Source: Flavobacteriales bacterium
GTDB lineage: Bacteria; Bacteroidota; Bacteroidia; Flavobacteriales_F; PHOS-HE28
Assembly (NCBI GenBank): GCA_016715895.1
Contig: JADJXH010000004.1
Coordinates: 682,001 to 746,000 of the forward strand
Reading direction: 5' to 3'
Length of the DNA: 64,000 bases
Shown here: piece by piece, positions 8,103-16,134 of the stretch
Layout of the letters: the number at the start of each line of letters is the position of its first letter
Numbering within the stretch: the stretch's first letter is position 1
Program-made: the position numbers and the translations under genes
The notes under the pieces: generated by a model
What the model was told of the DNA's origin: nothing
What the model saw: the letters and a program-made list of their open reading frames with translations, nothing else
The model's database searches: none

Positions 8103-8990
8103 TCAGCGGTCCTCCTCCGGACCCAGTTCCTCGAAGAGTTTGCGGTAGTGCTCGGAGCGCTCGGCGTCCTGCAGGCTGTAGTAGATCCCCTCCAGACCAA
8201 GGAGCGTTTCGCGGCGCCCGGGGTTCATCTGGAAGGCTTTGAGCATGTACGGGAGGGCCTGGAGGAAGAACTCGCGGCTCACCTCCTGGATGCGCTGCAG
8301 GCTCGGGATGTCGTACTCGGCCCCCACCCGCTGGATGTTGTACACGCCCCGGTTGTAGTAGAGCGTGGCCAGGTTGTAGTTCGCTCCGTAGTTGCCGGTG
8401 TCCATGCGCAGCACGAGCTGGTAGGTGGCCACGGCCTTGTCGTACCACACCAGTTGCTCCCGGTCCTGGTTGTAGAGCTTGGTGTACACCGTACCGAGCG
8501 CGTTGTGGAACTCCACGTCCTTGGCCGCGCGGTCGGGAGGCACACCCCGGCGCTCGGTGGCCGCGGTGTACTTGCCGTAGAGGGCGAGGGCATCATCGGG
8601 CCGCAGATCGTTCAGGGCCTTGGCGGCGTCGTTGAAGTAGGTCTTGCTCAGGAAATCGTACGCCTGCGCAGCGTTCTCGGTGTAGGCGCCGCTCCGGTCG
8701 TGGACCAGGCAGCGGTCAAGGCTGATCAGTGCGCTGTCCCGGTCGGCCTCCCCTTCCGGCGTTCCCGCCTTGGCCTTGTAGAGGTCCTTGAGGATGAAGC
8801 CACGCAACAGCCAGGCCTCGGGGTCGTGCTGGTGCGCCGTGTCCAGCACCGCCTCATCCACCAGGGCACGGGCCTCATTGAGGGCCCCGGCCTGGTACTT
8901 GCGCAGCGCTTCGGGCAGCAGGTCGGTCTGCGCCGCACCCATGAGGGGCAGTGCGAGCAGCAGAAGGGCTGTGTGGAGGCGGCCGCTCAT
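8103..8990 (-). CDS. Exported TPR-repeat protein
   Basis: A 295-residue protein with signal peptide SGRLHTALLLLALPLMGAAQ (cleavage about residue 21) and TPR-type helical repeats. Recognisable repeats include ALRKYQAGALNEARALVDEA, DDALALYGKYTAATERRG and a tract with GANYNLATLYYNRGVY near residue 205, ending with LLGLEGIYYSLQDAERSEHY. It lies between a YfiR-family gene (stop 2 nt from this start) and the phosphatase gene (5 nt after this stop), so all three are almost certainly one transcript. Likely a periplasmic scaffold between the YfiR protein and the sensor domain of the phosphatase. This role is inferred from order and signal peptide only. Confidence 0.82.
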   Translation of the reverse strand: MSGRLHTALLLLALPLMGAAQTDLLPEALRKYQAGALNEARALVDEAVLDTAHQHDPEAWLLRGFILKDLYKAKAGTPEGEADRDSALISLDRCLVHDRSGAYTENAAQAYDFLSKTYFNDAAKALNDLRPDDALALYGKYTAATERRGVPPDRAAKDVEFHNALGTVYTKLYNQDREQLVWYDKAVATYQLVLRMDTGNYGANYNLATLYYNRGVYNIQRVGAEYDIPSLQRIQEVSREFFLQALPYMLKAFQMNPGRRETLLGLEGIYYSLQDAERSEHYRKLFEELGPEEDR

Positions 8991-8991
8991 G

Positions 8992-9534
8992 TCATTCCAC
9001 CACGCGGTGGGCCAGTTGTTTGAGGGTCAGGGCCACTTCCAGCTTGTGCTTGCGCGCATTGGTCACGCTCAGCTCGTACTTCAGGGTGCTGGTCACCTTC
9101 ACGAAGTTGGCCACCGCGCCGTCCTCCAGGGCGTCCGCATACTCGGTGACGATGAGGGTGGGCTTGTTGGCCAGATTGCGGTAGATCTCCGGCATCAAGG
9201 CCAGCTCTGACTGGCCGACGAAGAGGATATGGCAGCGATCGATGCTCGCCGAGCGAGGCAGCTTCCGCACTTCGATGGGCTGCTTCCCGATGGCCTTCGT
9301 GCTGTACTTCTTGATCAGCTCCTGGTACAGGTTGGCACCGCCGATCACGCCGATCACGAAGGTGCCGGAGCTCATGCCCGGGTCCTTCCATTCCACCAGC
9401 TTGGCGATGTTGTAGATGTAGCTGGCCTGCACGATGGCCGTGGTGTCCTTCTCCACGTCAAGCTGGGGCGGGGCCGCCGCCAGCACAGGACCCACCAGCA
9501 GGAGCATCAGCGCGCGCCACGCCCAGGTCGGCAT
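8992..9534 (-). CDS. YfiR family periplasmic protein
   Basis: A 180-residue protein with an N-terminal signal segment (WAWRALMLLLVGPVLAAAPP) followed by the YfiR/DUF4154 core: QASYIYNIAKLVEWKD, GTFVIGVIGGANLYQELIKK, then CHILFVGQSELALMPEIYRN and an ending NFVKVTSTLKYELSVTNARK. YfiR proteins are periplasmic regulators; in Pseudomonas YfiR represses the membrane cyclase YfiN. The start at 9534 is chosen because it gives a compact signal peptide; the longer open frame adds 36 residues. It heads the operon YfiR, TPR, HAMP-phosphatase, and is divergent from the M28 peptidase at 9569, with only 34 nt between start codons. Confidence 0.85.
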   Translation of the reverse strand: MPTWAWRALMLLLVGPVLAAAPPQLDVEKDTTAIVQASYIYNIAKLVEWKDPGMSSGTFVIGVIGGANLYQELIKKYSTKAIGKQPIEVRKLPRSASIDRCHILFVGQSELALMPEIYRNLANKPTLIVTEYADALEDGAVANFVKVTSTLKYELSVTNARKHKLEVALTLKQLAHRVVE

Positions 9535-9545
9535 CGTCCGCGGGC

Positions 9546-9553
9546 TACCTTTG
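9546..9553 (+). promoter_or_regulatory. Putative -7 promoter box for M28 peptidase
   Basis: TACCTTTG matches the Bacteroidota sigma-A -7 consensus TAnnTTTG exactly and lies 15 nt before the ATG at 9569. No TTG at the expected -33 distance was recognised. Confidence 0.5.
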
Positions 9554-9568
9554 CCCGTCGCGTCCCAC

Positions 9569-11047
9569 ATGGCCATGATCGTCCCCAACAGCGGGCAAAG
9601 TAGGCGCCTTTGGAAGGCTTGTCCGGTGCTGGCCCTCGGCATCTTTGCACACGGCGTTGTTCACGGACAGCACACCGATCTGACCCGGTTCGAGGTGGAG
9701 GCCCGTGAGAACGCACGGGGGTACGAATGGCTCGCCTGGAGCACCTCCGCCATCGGACATCGCCTCACCGGCAGTCCGCAGGGCGTGCGCGCCCAGGAGG
9801 CGGCCGACAGCCTCTTCCGCCTGGGCGGTGCGGGGCGGGTCTCACAGCATCCCTTCACGGCCCAGGCCTGGGCCCGCGGATCGGTGATGCTGAGGCTCAG
9901 CGATGGGGCCGGCGCCGAGCACCTGGCGGCCGTGGCCCTGGCACAGACACCGGACAGCGCCGATGTGGAGGGCGAGCTTCTGGACCTGGGCAACGGCCTG
10001 GCGGAACAGTACGCCCGGCTGAAGGACCGGGTGGCCGGTCGCGTGGTGCTGATGAACATCGGGCTCGTGGATGCGCCGCAGGGGACGGGGAACCTGCACC
10101 GCAGTGAGAAGGCCGCACTGGCCATCCGCCATGGCGCCGTCGGCATCGTGTTCGTCAACAACGTCGACGGCGGCGTGCTGCTCACCGGCACTGCGTCCAT
10201 CGACGGGGCCACCATCCCCGTGCCCGCTGCCTGCATCGCATCGGAGGATGGCCTTCGGATCCGTGAGCGCCTCAAGGCCGGCACACCCCTGCGCATCGGC
10301 CTGCGCATGACCAACCGCATCGGCACCGTGCAGGCACGCAACGTGGTGGCGGAGATCCCGGGATCGGACCTCGCCCATGAGGTGGTCGTGGTGGGTGGCC
10401 ACCTGGACAGCTGGGACCTGGCCACGGGCGCCACGGACAACGGACTGGGCGCCTTCTCCATCCTGGACATGGCCCGGGCCGTGGTGGCCAGCGGGCAGCG
10501 CCCGCGCCGCACCCTGCGCTTCGTGCTCTTCATGGGCGAGGAACAGGGCCTGCTCGGCTCCGAAGCCCTGGTCGCCGACCTCAAGGCCGGCGGCGAACTG
10601 GACCGCGTGCGGTGCATGATCAACATGGACATGACCGGCGATCCCTTCGGGTTCGGCGTGGTGGGACCGGACGGCTGGGGCCCGCTGGTGGACACCCTGA
10701 TGACATCCATCCATGCGCTGGACACGACGTTCCGGATGGAACTGAAGGAGCAGGCCTGGCTGCACAGCGATCACCAGTCCTTCCTGCTGGCCGGCGTGCC
10801 GGTGATCAACCCGCTCTGCGATCTGGGCGGGCATGTGTACGGCTGCTACCACAGCAGCTGCGACGATGTGCACCTGGTCGACCCGCGGGACATGGTGAAC
10901 AACGTGCGCTTCGTGGGTGCGTTGCTGCTGTTGCTGGCCGATGCGGACACGCTGCCGCGTCGCTTCACGGAGGAGGAGCTCGGCGTGCGGCTCCGCGCCG
11001 ACGGGCTGGAGGAGAAGCTCCGGATGGCCGGGCAGTGGCGCTGGTAG
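9569..11047 (+). CDS. M28 family zinc metallopeptidase (aminopeptidase/carboxypeptidase Q-like)
   Basis: A 492-residue exported peptidase with N-terminal signal (KACPVLALGIFAHGVVHGQ). A PA-like insert lies around residues 120-240, and the M28 core carries the five metal ligands: VVGGHLDSWD (His), GATDNGLGAFSILD (bridging Asp), FMGEEQGLLGSEAL (catalytic and metal Glu), NMDMTGDP (Asp) and a late His in VYGCYHSSCDDVH. The arrangement resembles plasma glutamate carboxypeptidase / peptidase Q. The start at 9569 gives the signal peptide; ATG 9575 is possible. It is a different subfamily branch from the M28 peptidase at 22340. Probable role: periplasmic or secreted peptide degradation. Confidence 0.9.
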   Translation: MAMIVPNSGQSRRLWKACPVLALGIFAHGVVHGQHTDLTRFEVEARENARGYEWLAWSTSAIGHRLTGSPQGVRAQEAADSLFRLGGAGRVSQHPFTAQAWARGSVMLRLSDGAGAEHLAAVALAQTPDSADVEGELLDLGNGLAEQYARLKDRVAGRVVLMNIGLVDAPQGTGNLHRSEKAALAIRHGAVGIVFVNNVDGGVLLTGTASIDGATIPVPAACIASEDGLRIRERLKAGTPLRIGLRMTNRIGTVQARNVVAEIPGSDLAHEVVVVGGHLDSWDLATGATDNGLGAFSILDMARAVVASGQRPRRTLRFVLFMGEEQGLLGSEALVADLKAGGELDRVRCMINMDMTGDPFGFGVVGPDGWGPLVDTLMTSIHALDTTFRMELKEQAWLHSDHQSFLLAGVPVINPLCDLGGHVYGCYHSSCDDVHLVDPRDMVNNVRFVGALLLLLADADTLPRRFTEEELGVRLRADGLEEKLRMAGQWRW

Positions 11048-11060
11048 GGGGCCGGTGGGA

Positions 11061-11576
11061 TCAGGCCTTGCCCTCGCCCTTTTCCGGCGCGATCATGCCC
11101 TCCAGGTCGCGGTCGAAGAGGTAGAGCCCGCCCTTGTCGTTGCCGATCAGGTTCAGCTTGTCGATGAGGGTGCGGGCCAGCGCCTCCTCCTCGATCTGCT
11201 CGCTCACGTACCACTGCATGAAGTTGTGCGTGGTGTAGTCCTTCTCCTTCAGGCAGGTGTCCACCACCTGGTTGATGGTGGCCGTCACGTGCGTTTCGTG
11301 CTCCAGCAGGCTGCGGAAGATGTCGGTGATGCTCTTGAAGTCCGTGGAGGGCTGCTTGAGGGCCGGCACCACGGCGCGGCCGCCGCGCTCGTTCACGAAC
11401 TTGATCAGCTTCAGCATGTGCATGCGTTCCTCGTCGCTGTGGCGGTAGAGGAAGGCGGCCGTTCCGCTGAGGCCCTGGTTCTCGGCCCAGCTGGCCATGG
11501 CAAGGTAGGCCTGGCTGCTGCTGGCCTCAATGGCGATCTGCCCGTTGAGGGCGCTCTCGATCTTCTTGGATAGCAT
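11061..11576 (-). CDS. ftnA: Ferritin
   Basis: A 171-residue non-haem ferritin starting LSKKIESALNGQIAIEASSS, with the ferroxidase ligands in EASSSQAYLAMASWAE, the DEERMHMLKLIKFVNE helix, the HETHVTATINQVVD helix and the EEALARTLIDKLNLIG helix. It stores iron as a 24-subunit shell after Fe(II) oxidation. Length and helices are those of bacterial FtnA. A TACCTTTG box ends 4 nt before the ATG, implying a leaderless mRNA. The stop is 13 nt from the convergent M28 gene stop. It lies downstream of pth on the same strand but has its own promoter box. Confidence 0.95.
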   Translation of the reverse strand: MLSKKIESALNGQIAIEASSSQAYLAMASWAENQGLSGTAAFLYRHSDEERMHMLKLIKFVNERGGRAVVPALKQPSTDFKSITDIFRSLLEHETHVTATINQVVDTCLKEKDYTTHNFMQWYVSEQIEEEALARTLIDKLNLIGNDKGGLYLFDRDLEGMIAPEKGEGKA

Positions 11577-11580
11577 GGGG

Positions 11581-11588
11581 CAAAGGTA
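11581..11588 (-). promoter_or_regulatory. Putative -7 box, leaderless geometry (ferritin)
   Basis: On the minus strand TACCTTTG, exact TAnnTTTG match, is followed by CCCC and then ATG at 11576. The 4-nt spacing puts the transcription start at or within a few nt of the start codon. Confidence 0.55.
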
Positions 11589-11597
11589 GCGGGCCGA

Positions 11598-12161
11598 TCA
11601 GCGGTTGTTGAAGTGGCCCATGGCCTGGGCGATGCCCAGCAGGCCCACCTGCACCACGGCCTTGGCGGCCAGTTCCACCCGCTCGGGCAGCAGGGCCTGT
11701 TCCTCCGGCGTCCAGCGGCCCAGCACGTATTCGCTCTGCCTGCCGCGGGGGAAGGCGCTGCCAATGCCGAAGCGCAGCCTCGGGAAGGCCTCCGTGCCGA
11801 GCACCTCGATGATGTGGCTGAGGCCGTTGTGGCCACCAGCCCCTCCACTGGACCGAAGCCGCACTTTGCCGAACGGCAGGGCCAGGTCATCGCTCACCAC
11901 CAGCACACGCTCGGCCGGCACGTCCTCCTGGTCCATCCAGTAGCGCACGGCCTTGCCGCTGAGGTTCATGAAGGTCTGTGGTTTGAGCAGGATGAAGCTT
12001 CGGCCCTTATGGCGGAATTCGGCACGATCGGCGTAGCGCGCCGGCGCGAACCGCACCTCGAAGGCCCGGGCCAGATGGTCCACGACGTCGGATCCGATGT
12101 TGTGGCGGGTGCCGACATATTCCGGGCCGGGGTTGCCGAGGCCCACGATCAGGTGCTTCAT
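11598..12161 (-). CDS. pth: Peptidyl-tRNA hydrolase
   Basis: A 187-residue Pth that cleaves peptidyl-tRNA released by stalled ribosomes. The family start is seen (MKHLIVGLGNPGPEYVGTRH, with the catalytic His at the end of that motif), then KPQTFMNLSGKAV, VVSDDLALPFGKVRLR and GAGGHNGLSHIIEVLG. The ATG at 12161 is preferred over the upstream TTG at 12170. It follows rplY and prs on the same strand, a common Bacteroidota order. A strong GC hairpin (12174-12203) lies directly in front of it, so its expression may be partly separated from rplY. Confidence 0.96.
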   Translation of the reverse strand: MKHLIVGLGNPGPEYVGTRHNIGSDVVDHLARAFEVRFAPARYADRAEFRHKGRSFILLKPQTFMNLSGKAVRYWMDQEDVPAERVLVVSDDLALPFGKVRLRSSGGAGGHNGLSHIIEVLGTEAFPRLRFGIGSAFPRGRQSEYVLGRWTPEEQALLPERVELAAKAVVQVGLLGIAQAMGHFNNR

Positions 12162-12173
12162 GGGGTGCAATGC

Positions 12174-12203
12174 GCACGGACCCCGTGGGTGCGGGGTCCG
12201 TGC
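12174..12203 (-). terminator. GC-rich hairpin between rplY and pth
   Basis: An 11-bp perfect stem (12174-12184 with 12193-12203) with an 8-nt loop lies 30 nt after the rplY stop and 12 nt before the pth ATG. A smaller hairpin (CGGCCC/GGGCCG, 12214-12228) precedes it. There is no T-run after it on the minus strand, so it may attenuate or protect the message rather than terminate it fully. Confidence 0.5.
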
Positions 12204-12233
12204 AGGGGGTGTGCGGCCCTGGGGGCCGGGTCA

Positions 12234-12875
12234 TCACTTCTTGGCGGCGGGCTTGGCCTCGGCCTTCTTGGCATCCGCGGCCGGAGCGGCAGCGGCGGCC
12301 GGAGCGGCGGCGGCAGGGGCGGCTTCGGCCTCCTTCTTGGGCACGCTCACCTTCAGCACCACTTCCTCGGGCTTGTTCAACACCTCGATGCCGGCGAACT
12401 TCAGGTCGCGCACGCGCACGTTCTGGCCGATCTCCACATGGTCCACATCGTATTCCAGGTGTTCGGGCAGCTGGCTTGGCAGGCCCTTCACCTCCAGCTT
12501 GCGCAGGGTCTGGTTCAGCTTGCCGCCCTTGCGCACGCCGGTGGGCTGTCCCTTCAGGCGCAGGCTGAGGGTCACGCGGGCGGGCTTGTCCTCGGCCAGC
12601 TCGATGAAGTCGGCGTGGAGGATCTTGTCGGACACCGGGTGGAACTGCGTTTCCTGCAGCTTGGCCATCACCTTGCGGCCTTCCAGGTCGAGCTCGATGC
12701 GATAGGCGTCAGGGGTGTGCACCACTTTCCCCAGGGCCGCCTCGTCCGTGGCGAAGTGGGTGACACTGCCACCGCCGTAGAGGACGCAGGGCACCTGCTT
12801 CTCGCGGCGAAGCTGGTCGGCGTTCTTGGTGCCGGTGGTGGTGCGCACGGCGCCGGTGAGTTCTACCTTCTTCAT
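12234..12875 (-). CDS. rplY: 50S ribosomal protein L25 / Ctc family
   Basis: A 213-residue L25 of the long (Ctc/TL5) type that binds 5S rRNA. The N-terminal L25 domain is seen (LTGAVRTTTGTKNADQLRRE, QVPCVLYGGG, then LQETQFHPVSDKILHADFIE). The C-terminal beta domain is RVTLSLRLKGQPTGVRKGGK through NVRVRDLKFAGIEVLNKPEE. It ends with an Ala/Pro/Lys-rich tail (about residues 180-213). The ATG at 12875 gives the usual MKKVELTG start; the longer open frame overlaps prs. It lies 11 nt after the prs stop and belongs to the prs-rplY-pth cluster. Confidence 0.95.
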   Translation of the reverse strand: MKKVELTGAVRTTTGTKNADQLRREKQVPCVLYGGGSVTHFATDEAALGKVVHTPDAYRIELDLEGRKVMAKLQETQFHPVSDKILHADFIELAEDKPARVTLSLRLKGQPTGVRKGGKLNQTLRKLEVKGLPSQLPEHLEYDVDHVEIGQNVRVRDLKFAGIEVLNKPEEVVLKVSVPKKEAEAAPAAAAPAAAAAPAADAKKAEAKPAAKK

Positions 12876-12886
12876 GGGTCGGGGGG

Positions 12887-13834
12887 TTAGGCGATGATGA
12901 AATGGCTGCTGATGCTCTCGTGGCTGCGGACGCGCTTGATGACGTCGGCGAACAACTGGGCCACGGTGAGCTGCTTGATCTTGGTGGTGCGGGCCAGCTT
13001 CTCGGGCCCGATGGGAATGGTGTCGGTGACGATGAGCTCCGCCAGGCTGGAGCGCTGCAGCCGGTCGCAGGCGTCGCCGCTGAGCACGGCGTGCGTACAC
13101 ACGGCGCGCACGCTCTTGGCCCCCAGGTCGGTCATCATGTCGGCGGCCTTGGTCAGGGTGCCGGCCGTGTCCACCATGTCGTCGATCAGCACAACGTCCT
13201 TGTCCTTGACGTCACCGATCACGGTCATCTTCTCGATCTGGTTGGCCACCTTGCGCTGCTTGTAGCAGATGGCCATGTCGCAGCCCAGGTGCTTGCTGTA
13301 GGCATTGGCCCGCTTGGTGCCGCCGGTGTCCGGCGCGGCCATCACCAGGTCCTTCAGACCGAGCTCCTTGATGTAGGGCAGGAAGATGCTGCTGGCGAAC
13401 AGGTGGTCCACCGGCACCTCGAAGAAGCCCTGGATCTGATCGGCGTGAAGGTCCATGGTCATCACGCGGTCCACACCGGCGGCCGTCAGCATGTTGGCCA
13501 CCAGCTTGGCGCCGATGCTCACGCGCGGCTTGTCCTTGCGGTCCTGCCGGGCGAAGCCGAAATAGGGGATCACGGCCACGATGCGTTTGGCGCTCGCCCG
13601 CTTGGCGGCATCCACCATCATCAGCAGCTCGAACAGGTTGTCGCTGGGCGGAAAGGTGCTCTGCACGATGAAGACCAGTTCGCCGCGGACCGTCTCCTCG
13701 AAACTGGGCTGGAACTCCCCGTCGCTGAAGCGGCTGACGGAGACCTCCCCGAGCCGCTCGCCGGAAAAGGCGGCGATCTTCTCGGCCAGATACCGCGTGG
13801 CGGTACCGCTGAAGATCTTGGCGGACTCGTACAT
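12887..13834 (-). CDS. prs: Ribose-phosphate pyrophosphokinase (PRPP synthase)
   Basis: A 315-residue class I PRPP synthase making 5-phosphoribosyl diphosphate from ribose 5-phosphate and ATP for nucleotide, His, Trp and NAD synthesis. Motifs: FSGERLGEVSVSRFSDGE near the N-terminus, the ATP loop YFGFARQDRKDKPRVSIGAK, DLHADQIQGFF, and the PRPP-binding loop VVLIDDMVDTAGTLTKAADM. Length and motifs are standard. The promoter box TACCTTTG at 13855-13862 with a TTG 19 nt further upstream is the best-formed promoter in the window. It is divergent from rnr. Confidence 0.97.
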   Translation of the reverse strand: MYESAKIFSGTATRYLAEKIAAFSGERLGEVSVSRFSDGEFQPSFEETVRGELVFIVQSTFPPSDNLFELLMMVDAAKRASAKRIVAVIPYFGFARQDRKDKPRVSIGAKLVANMLTAAGVDRVMTMDLHADQIQGFFEVPVDHLFASSIFLPYIKELGLKDLVMAAPDTGGTKRANAYSKHLGCDMAICYKQRKVANQIEKMTVIGDVKDKDVVLIDDMVDTAGTLTKAADMMTDLGAKSVRAVCTHAVLSGDACDRLQRSSLAELIVTDTIPIGPEKLARTTKIKQLTVAQLFADVIKRVRSHESISSHFIIA

Positions 13835-13854
13835 GGCTTCCCGCGAAAGGGCTG

Positions 13855-13884
13855 CAAAGGTAGTTATCTCCGGGAGGTTATCAA
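13855..13884 (-). promoter_or_regulatory. Putative promoter of prs-rplY-pth
   Basis: On the minus strand a TTG (13882-13884), a 19-nt spacer and TACCTTTG (13855-13862) match the Bacteroidota -33/-7 arrangement. The -7 box ends 20 nt before the prs ATG. Confidence 0.65.
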
Positions 13885-13956
13885 CGATCGTTGGTGGACC
13901 CCGGGAAACAGGGAGGGCGCGGCTTTGAGCGACCTTCGTGGCCCACCCCGCCCCGG

Positions 13957-16134
13957 ATGCCTTCCAGACGCCCCTCCCCCACTGACGGCCACCTGGCCCC
14001 CCGCGTGCTGGCGGCCGTGCAGCGCGCCGGCCATGCCGGTGTCACCAGCCAGCAACTGGCCCTGCAGTTGGGCTTCCGCGACAAGGGGCAGCGCTACCTG
14101 CTGTACGATGCCCTGGAGGCCCTGTTGGACGAGGGGCGCATCCGCAGCGGCAAGAAGGGACGGTACATCGCGTCCGGCGGGGCCGACACCCTGGAGGGCA
14201 CCATCGACATCATCGGCAGCGGGGGCGGGTACGTGCGGCCCGATCCGGCGGGCGACACAGGCCGCGGCGATGTGTTCGTGCATCCCCGCAACGTGGGGAC
14301 CGCCCTGCATGGCGACACCGTGCGGGTGAAGCTCACCGGCGGACGCGGCCAGCGACCCGAAGGCCGGGTGGTGGACGTGCTGCGCCGACGCCGGACGGAG
14401 TTCGTGGGCACGGTGCACATCCGCCAGGGCCGGCTGATGCTGGTGGCCGACGACCAGCGCGTGCAACGTCCCTTCCTGATCCCGGCCAACGAGGCCCGTG
14501 GCGCACGCGAGGGCGACAAGGCCATCATCGCTCTGGGCGAATGGAAGGACGCCCGCGACCTGCCGCGCGGCAGCGTGGTGCGCGTGCTGGGCCGCGCCGG
14601 CGAGCACCAGGTGGAGATGCACGCGATCCTCGCGGAGTTCGGCCTGCCGCTGGAGTTCCCCGAGAGCGTGCTCGCCGCGGCCTCCACGATCCCCGATGGA
14701 TGCACGCCCCAGGAGATCGCACGGCGCCGCGACATCCGCAGCATCCCCACCCTCACCATCGATCCGGAGGATGCCAAGGACCTGGACGATGCCCTGAGCG
14801 TTCGGCAACTGGACAACGGCCATTGGGAGGTGGGCGTGCACATCGCCGACGTGAGCCACTACGTACACCCCGGCTCGGTGATCGACCTGGAGGGGTCGGC
14901 CCGCGCCACCAGCGTGTACCTGGTGGACCGCGTGGTGCCCATGCTGCCCGAACGGCTCAGCAACGACCTGTGCTCCCTGAACCCCCACACCGACAAGCTG
15001 AGCTTCAGCGCCATCTTCGAACTGGACGATCGCGCCCGGGTGAAGGCCGAGTGGTTCGGGCGCACGGTGATGCGCAGCCAGCGGCGCTTCGCCTATGCCG
15101 AGGCCCAGGCCATCATCGACGGGGCCACGGGTGAGTTCGGGGCCGAGGTGCTCACCCTGCACAAGCTGGCGCAGGTGCTGCGCAGCGAGCGCATCGCCAA
15201 CGGGGCGCTGGAGATCGGCGGCAACGAGGTGAAGTTCCGGTTGGACGAGAAGGGGCGGCCGATCGAGGTGTACGAGAAGGTGATGGGGCCGGCCAACTGG
15301 TTGATCGAAGAGTTCATGCTGCTGGCCAACAAGCGGGTGGCCGCCTGGGTGGGCAAGCAGCGCAAGGGCGGTGTTCCGCCCTTCGTCTACCGGGTCCACG
15401 ACCTGCCCGATACCGAGAAAGTGGAACAGCTGCGCGCTCTGGCCCGCAGCTTCGGGCACGAGCTCAGCATCGGCAAGGGCGAGGACCTGCCCCATGCGAT
15501 CAACCGGTTGCTGCGGGCCGTGAAGGGTCGCGAGGAGGAGAACATCATCAAGCAGGTGGCCATCCGCAGCATGGCCAAGGCCATCTACAGCACCGACAAC
15601 ATCGGCCACTACGGCCTGGCCTTCGAGCACTACACGCACTTCACCAGCCCCATCCGCCGGTACCCGGACCTGCTGGTGCACCGGGCCCTGGCGCACTACC
15701 TGGGCGGTGGCCGCCACCTGGACAAGGAGGCGCTGGAGCTGAGCTGCCGGCACAGCAGCAACATGGAGAAGCGGGCGGCCGATGCCGAACGGGCCAGCAT
15801 CCGGTACAAGCAGGCCGAGTACCTCCTGGCCCGGGTGGGCGAGCGGTTCGAGGGGACCATCAGCGGCCTCACCAACTGGGGCGTGTACGTGGAGCTGAAG
15901 GCCAACCGCTGCGAGGGCATGATCCCCCTGCGCGAACTGCCCGGCGACGCCTACCGCTTCGATGCCGAACGCTACCAGGTGGCCGGGCTGCGCACGGGCC
16001 GGCGCTTAAGGCTGGGTGATGAGGTGGCCGTCCGCATCAAGGCGGTGGACATGGACCGCCGCACGGTGGACCTGGTGCTGGACGAGGCGCGTGGGTCAAG
16101 GCCCCCCGCGAAAGGACGCACTAAACGAGCTTGA
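13957..16134 (+). CDS. rnr: Ribonuclease R
   Basis: A 725-residue RNB-family 3'-5' exoribonuclease. An N-terminal winged-helix region (about 20-75: GVTSQQLALQLGFRDKGQRY) is followed by cold-shock OB folds to about 260. The RNB catalytic domain holds the metal-binding Asp cluster in TIDPEDAKDLDDALSV and VGVHIADVSHYVHPGS, and HFTSPIRRYPDLLVHR. A C-terminal S1 domain starts near EGTISGLTNWGVYVELKANR. The ATG at 13957 gives a short basic start before the winged helix. Its 3' end overlaps the convergent LytTR gene by 14 bp. RNase R degrades structured RNA and helps with rRNA quality control. Confidence 0.95.
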   Translation: MPSRRPSPTDGHLAPRVLAAVQRAGHAGVTSQQLALQLGFRDKGQRYLLYDALEALLDEGRIRSGKKGRYIASGGADTLEGTIDIIGSGGGYVRPDPAGDTGRGDVFVHPRNVGTALHGDTVRVKLTGGRGQRPEGRVVDVLRRRRTEFVGTVHIRQGRLMLVADDQRVQRPFLIPANEARGAREGDKAIIALGEWKDARDLPRGSVVRVLGRAGEHQVEMHAILAEFGLPLEFPESVLAAASTIPDGCTPQEIARRRDIRSIPTLTIDPEDAKDLDDALSVRQLDNGHWEVGVHIADVSHYVHPGSVIDLEGSARATSVYLVDRVVPMLPERLSNDLCSLNPHTDKLSFSAIFELDDRARVKAEWFGRTVMRSQRRFAYAEAQAIIDGATGEFGAEVLTLHKLAQVLRSERIANGALEIGGNEVKFRLDEKGRPIEVYEKVMGPANWLIEEFMLLANKRVAAWVGKQRKGGVPPFVYRVHDLPDTEKVEQLRALARSFGHELSIGKGEDLPHAINRLLRAVKGREEENIIKQVAIRSMAKAIYSTDNIGHYGLAFEHYTHFTSPIRRYPDLLVHRALAHYLGGGRHLDKEALELSCRHSSNMEKRAADAERASIRYKQAEYLLARVGERFEGTISGLTNWGVYVELKANRCEGMIPLRELPGDAYRFDAERYQVAGLRTGRRLRLGDEVAVRIKAVDMDRRTVDLVLDEARGSRPPAKGRTKRA

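Noticed and set aside
13864..15753. Minus-strand open frame opposite rnr
   Set aside because: rnr is fully supported by domains; the antisense translation resembles no protein.
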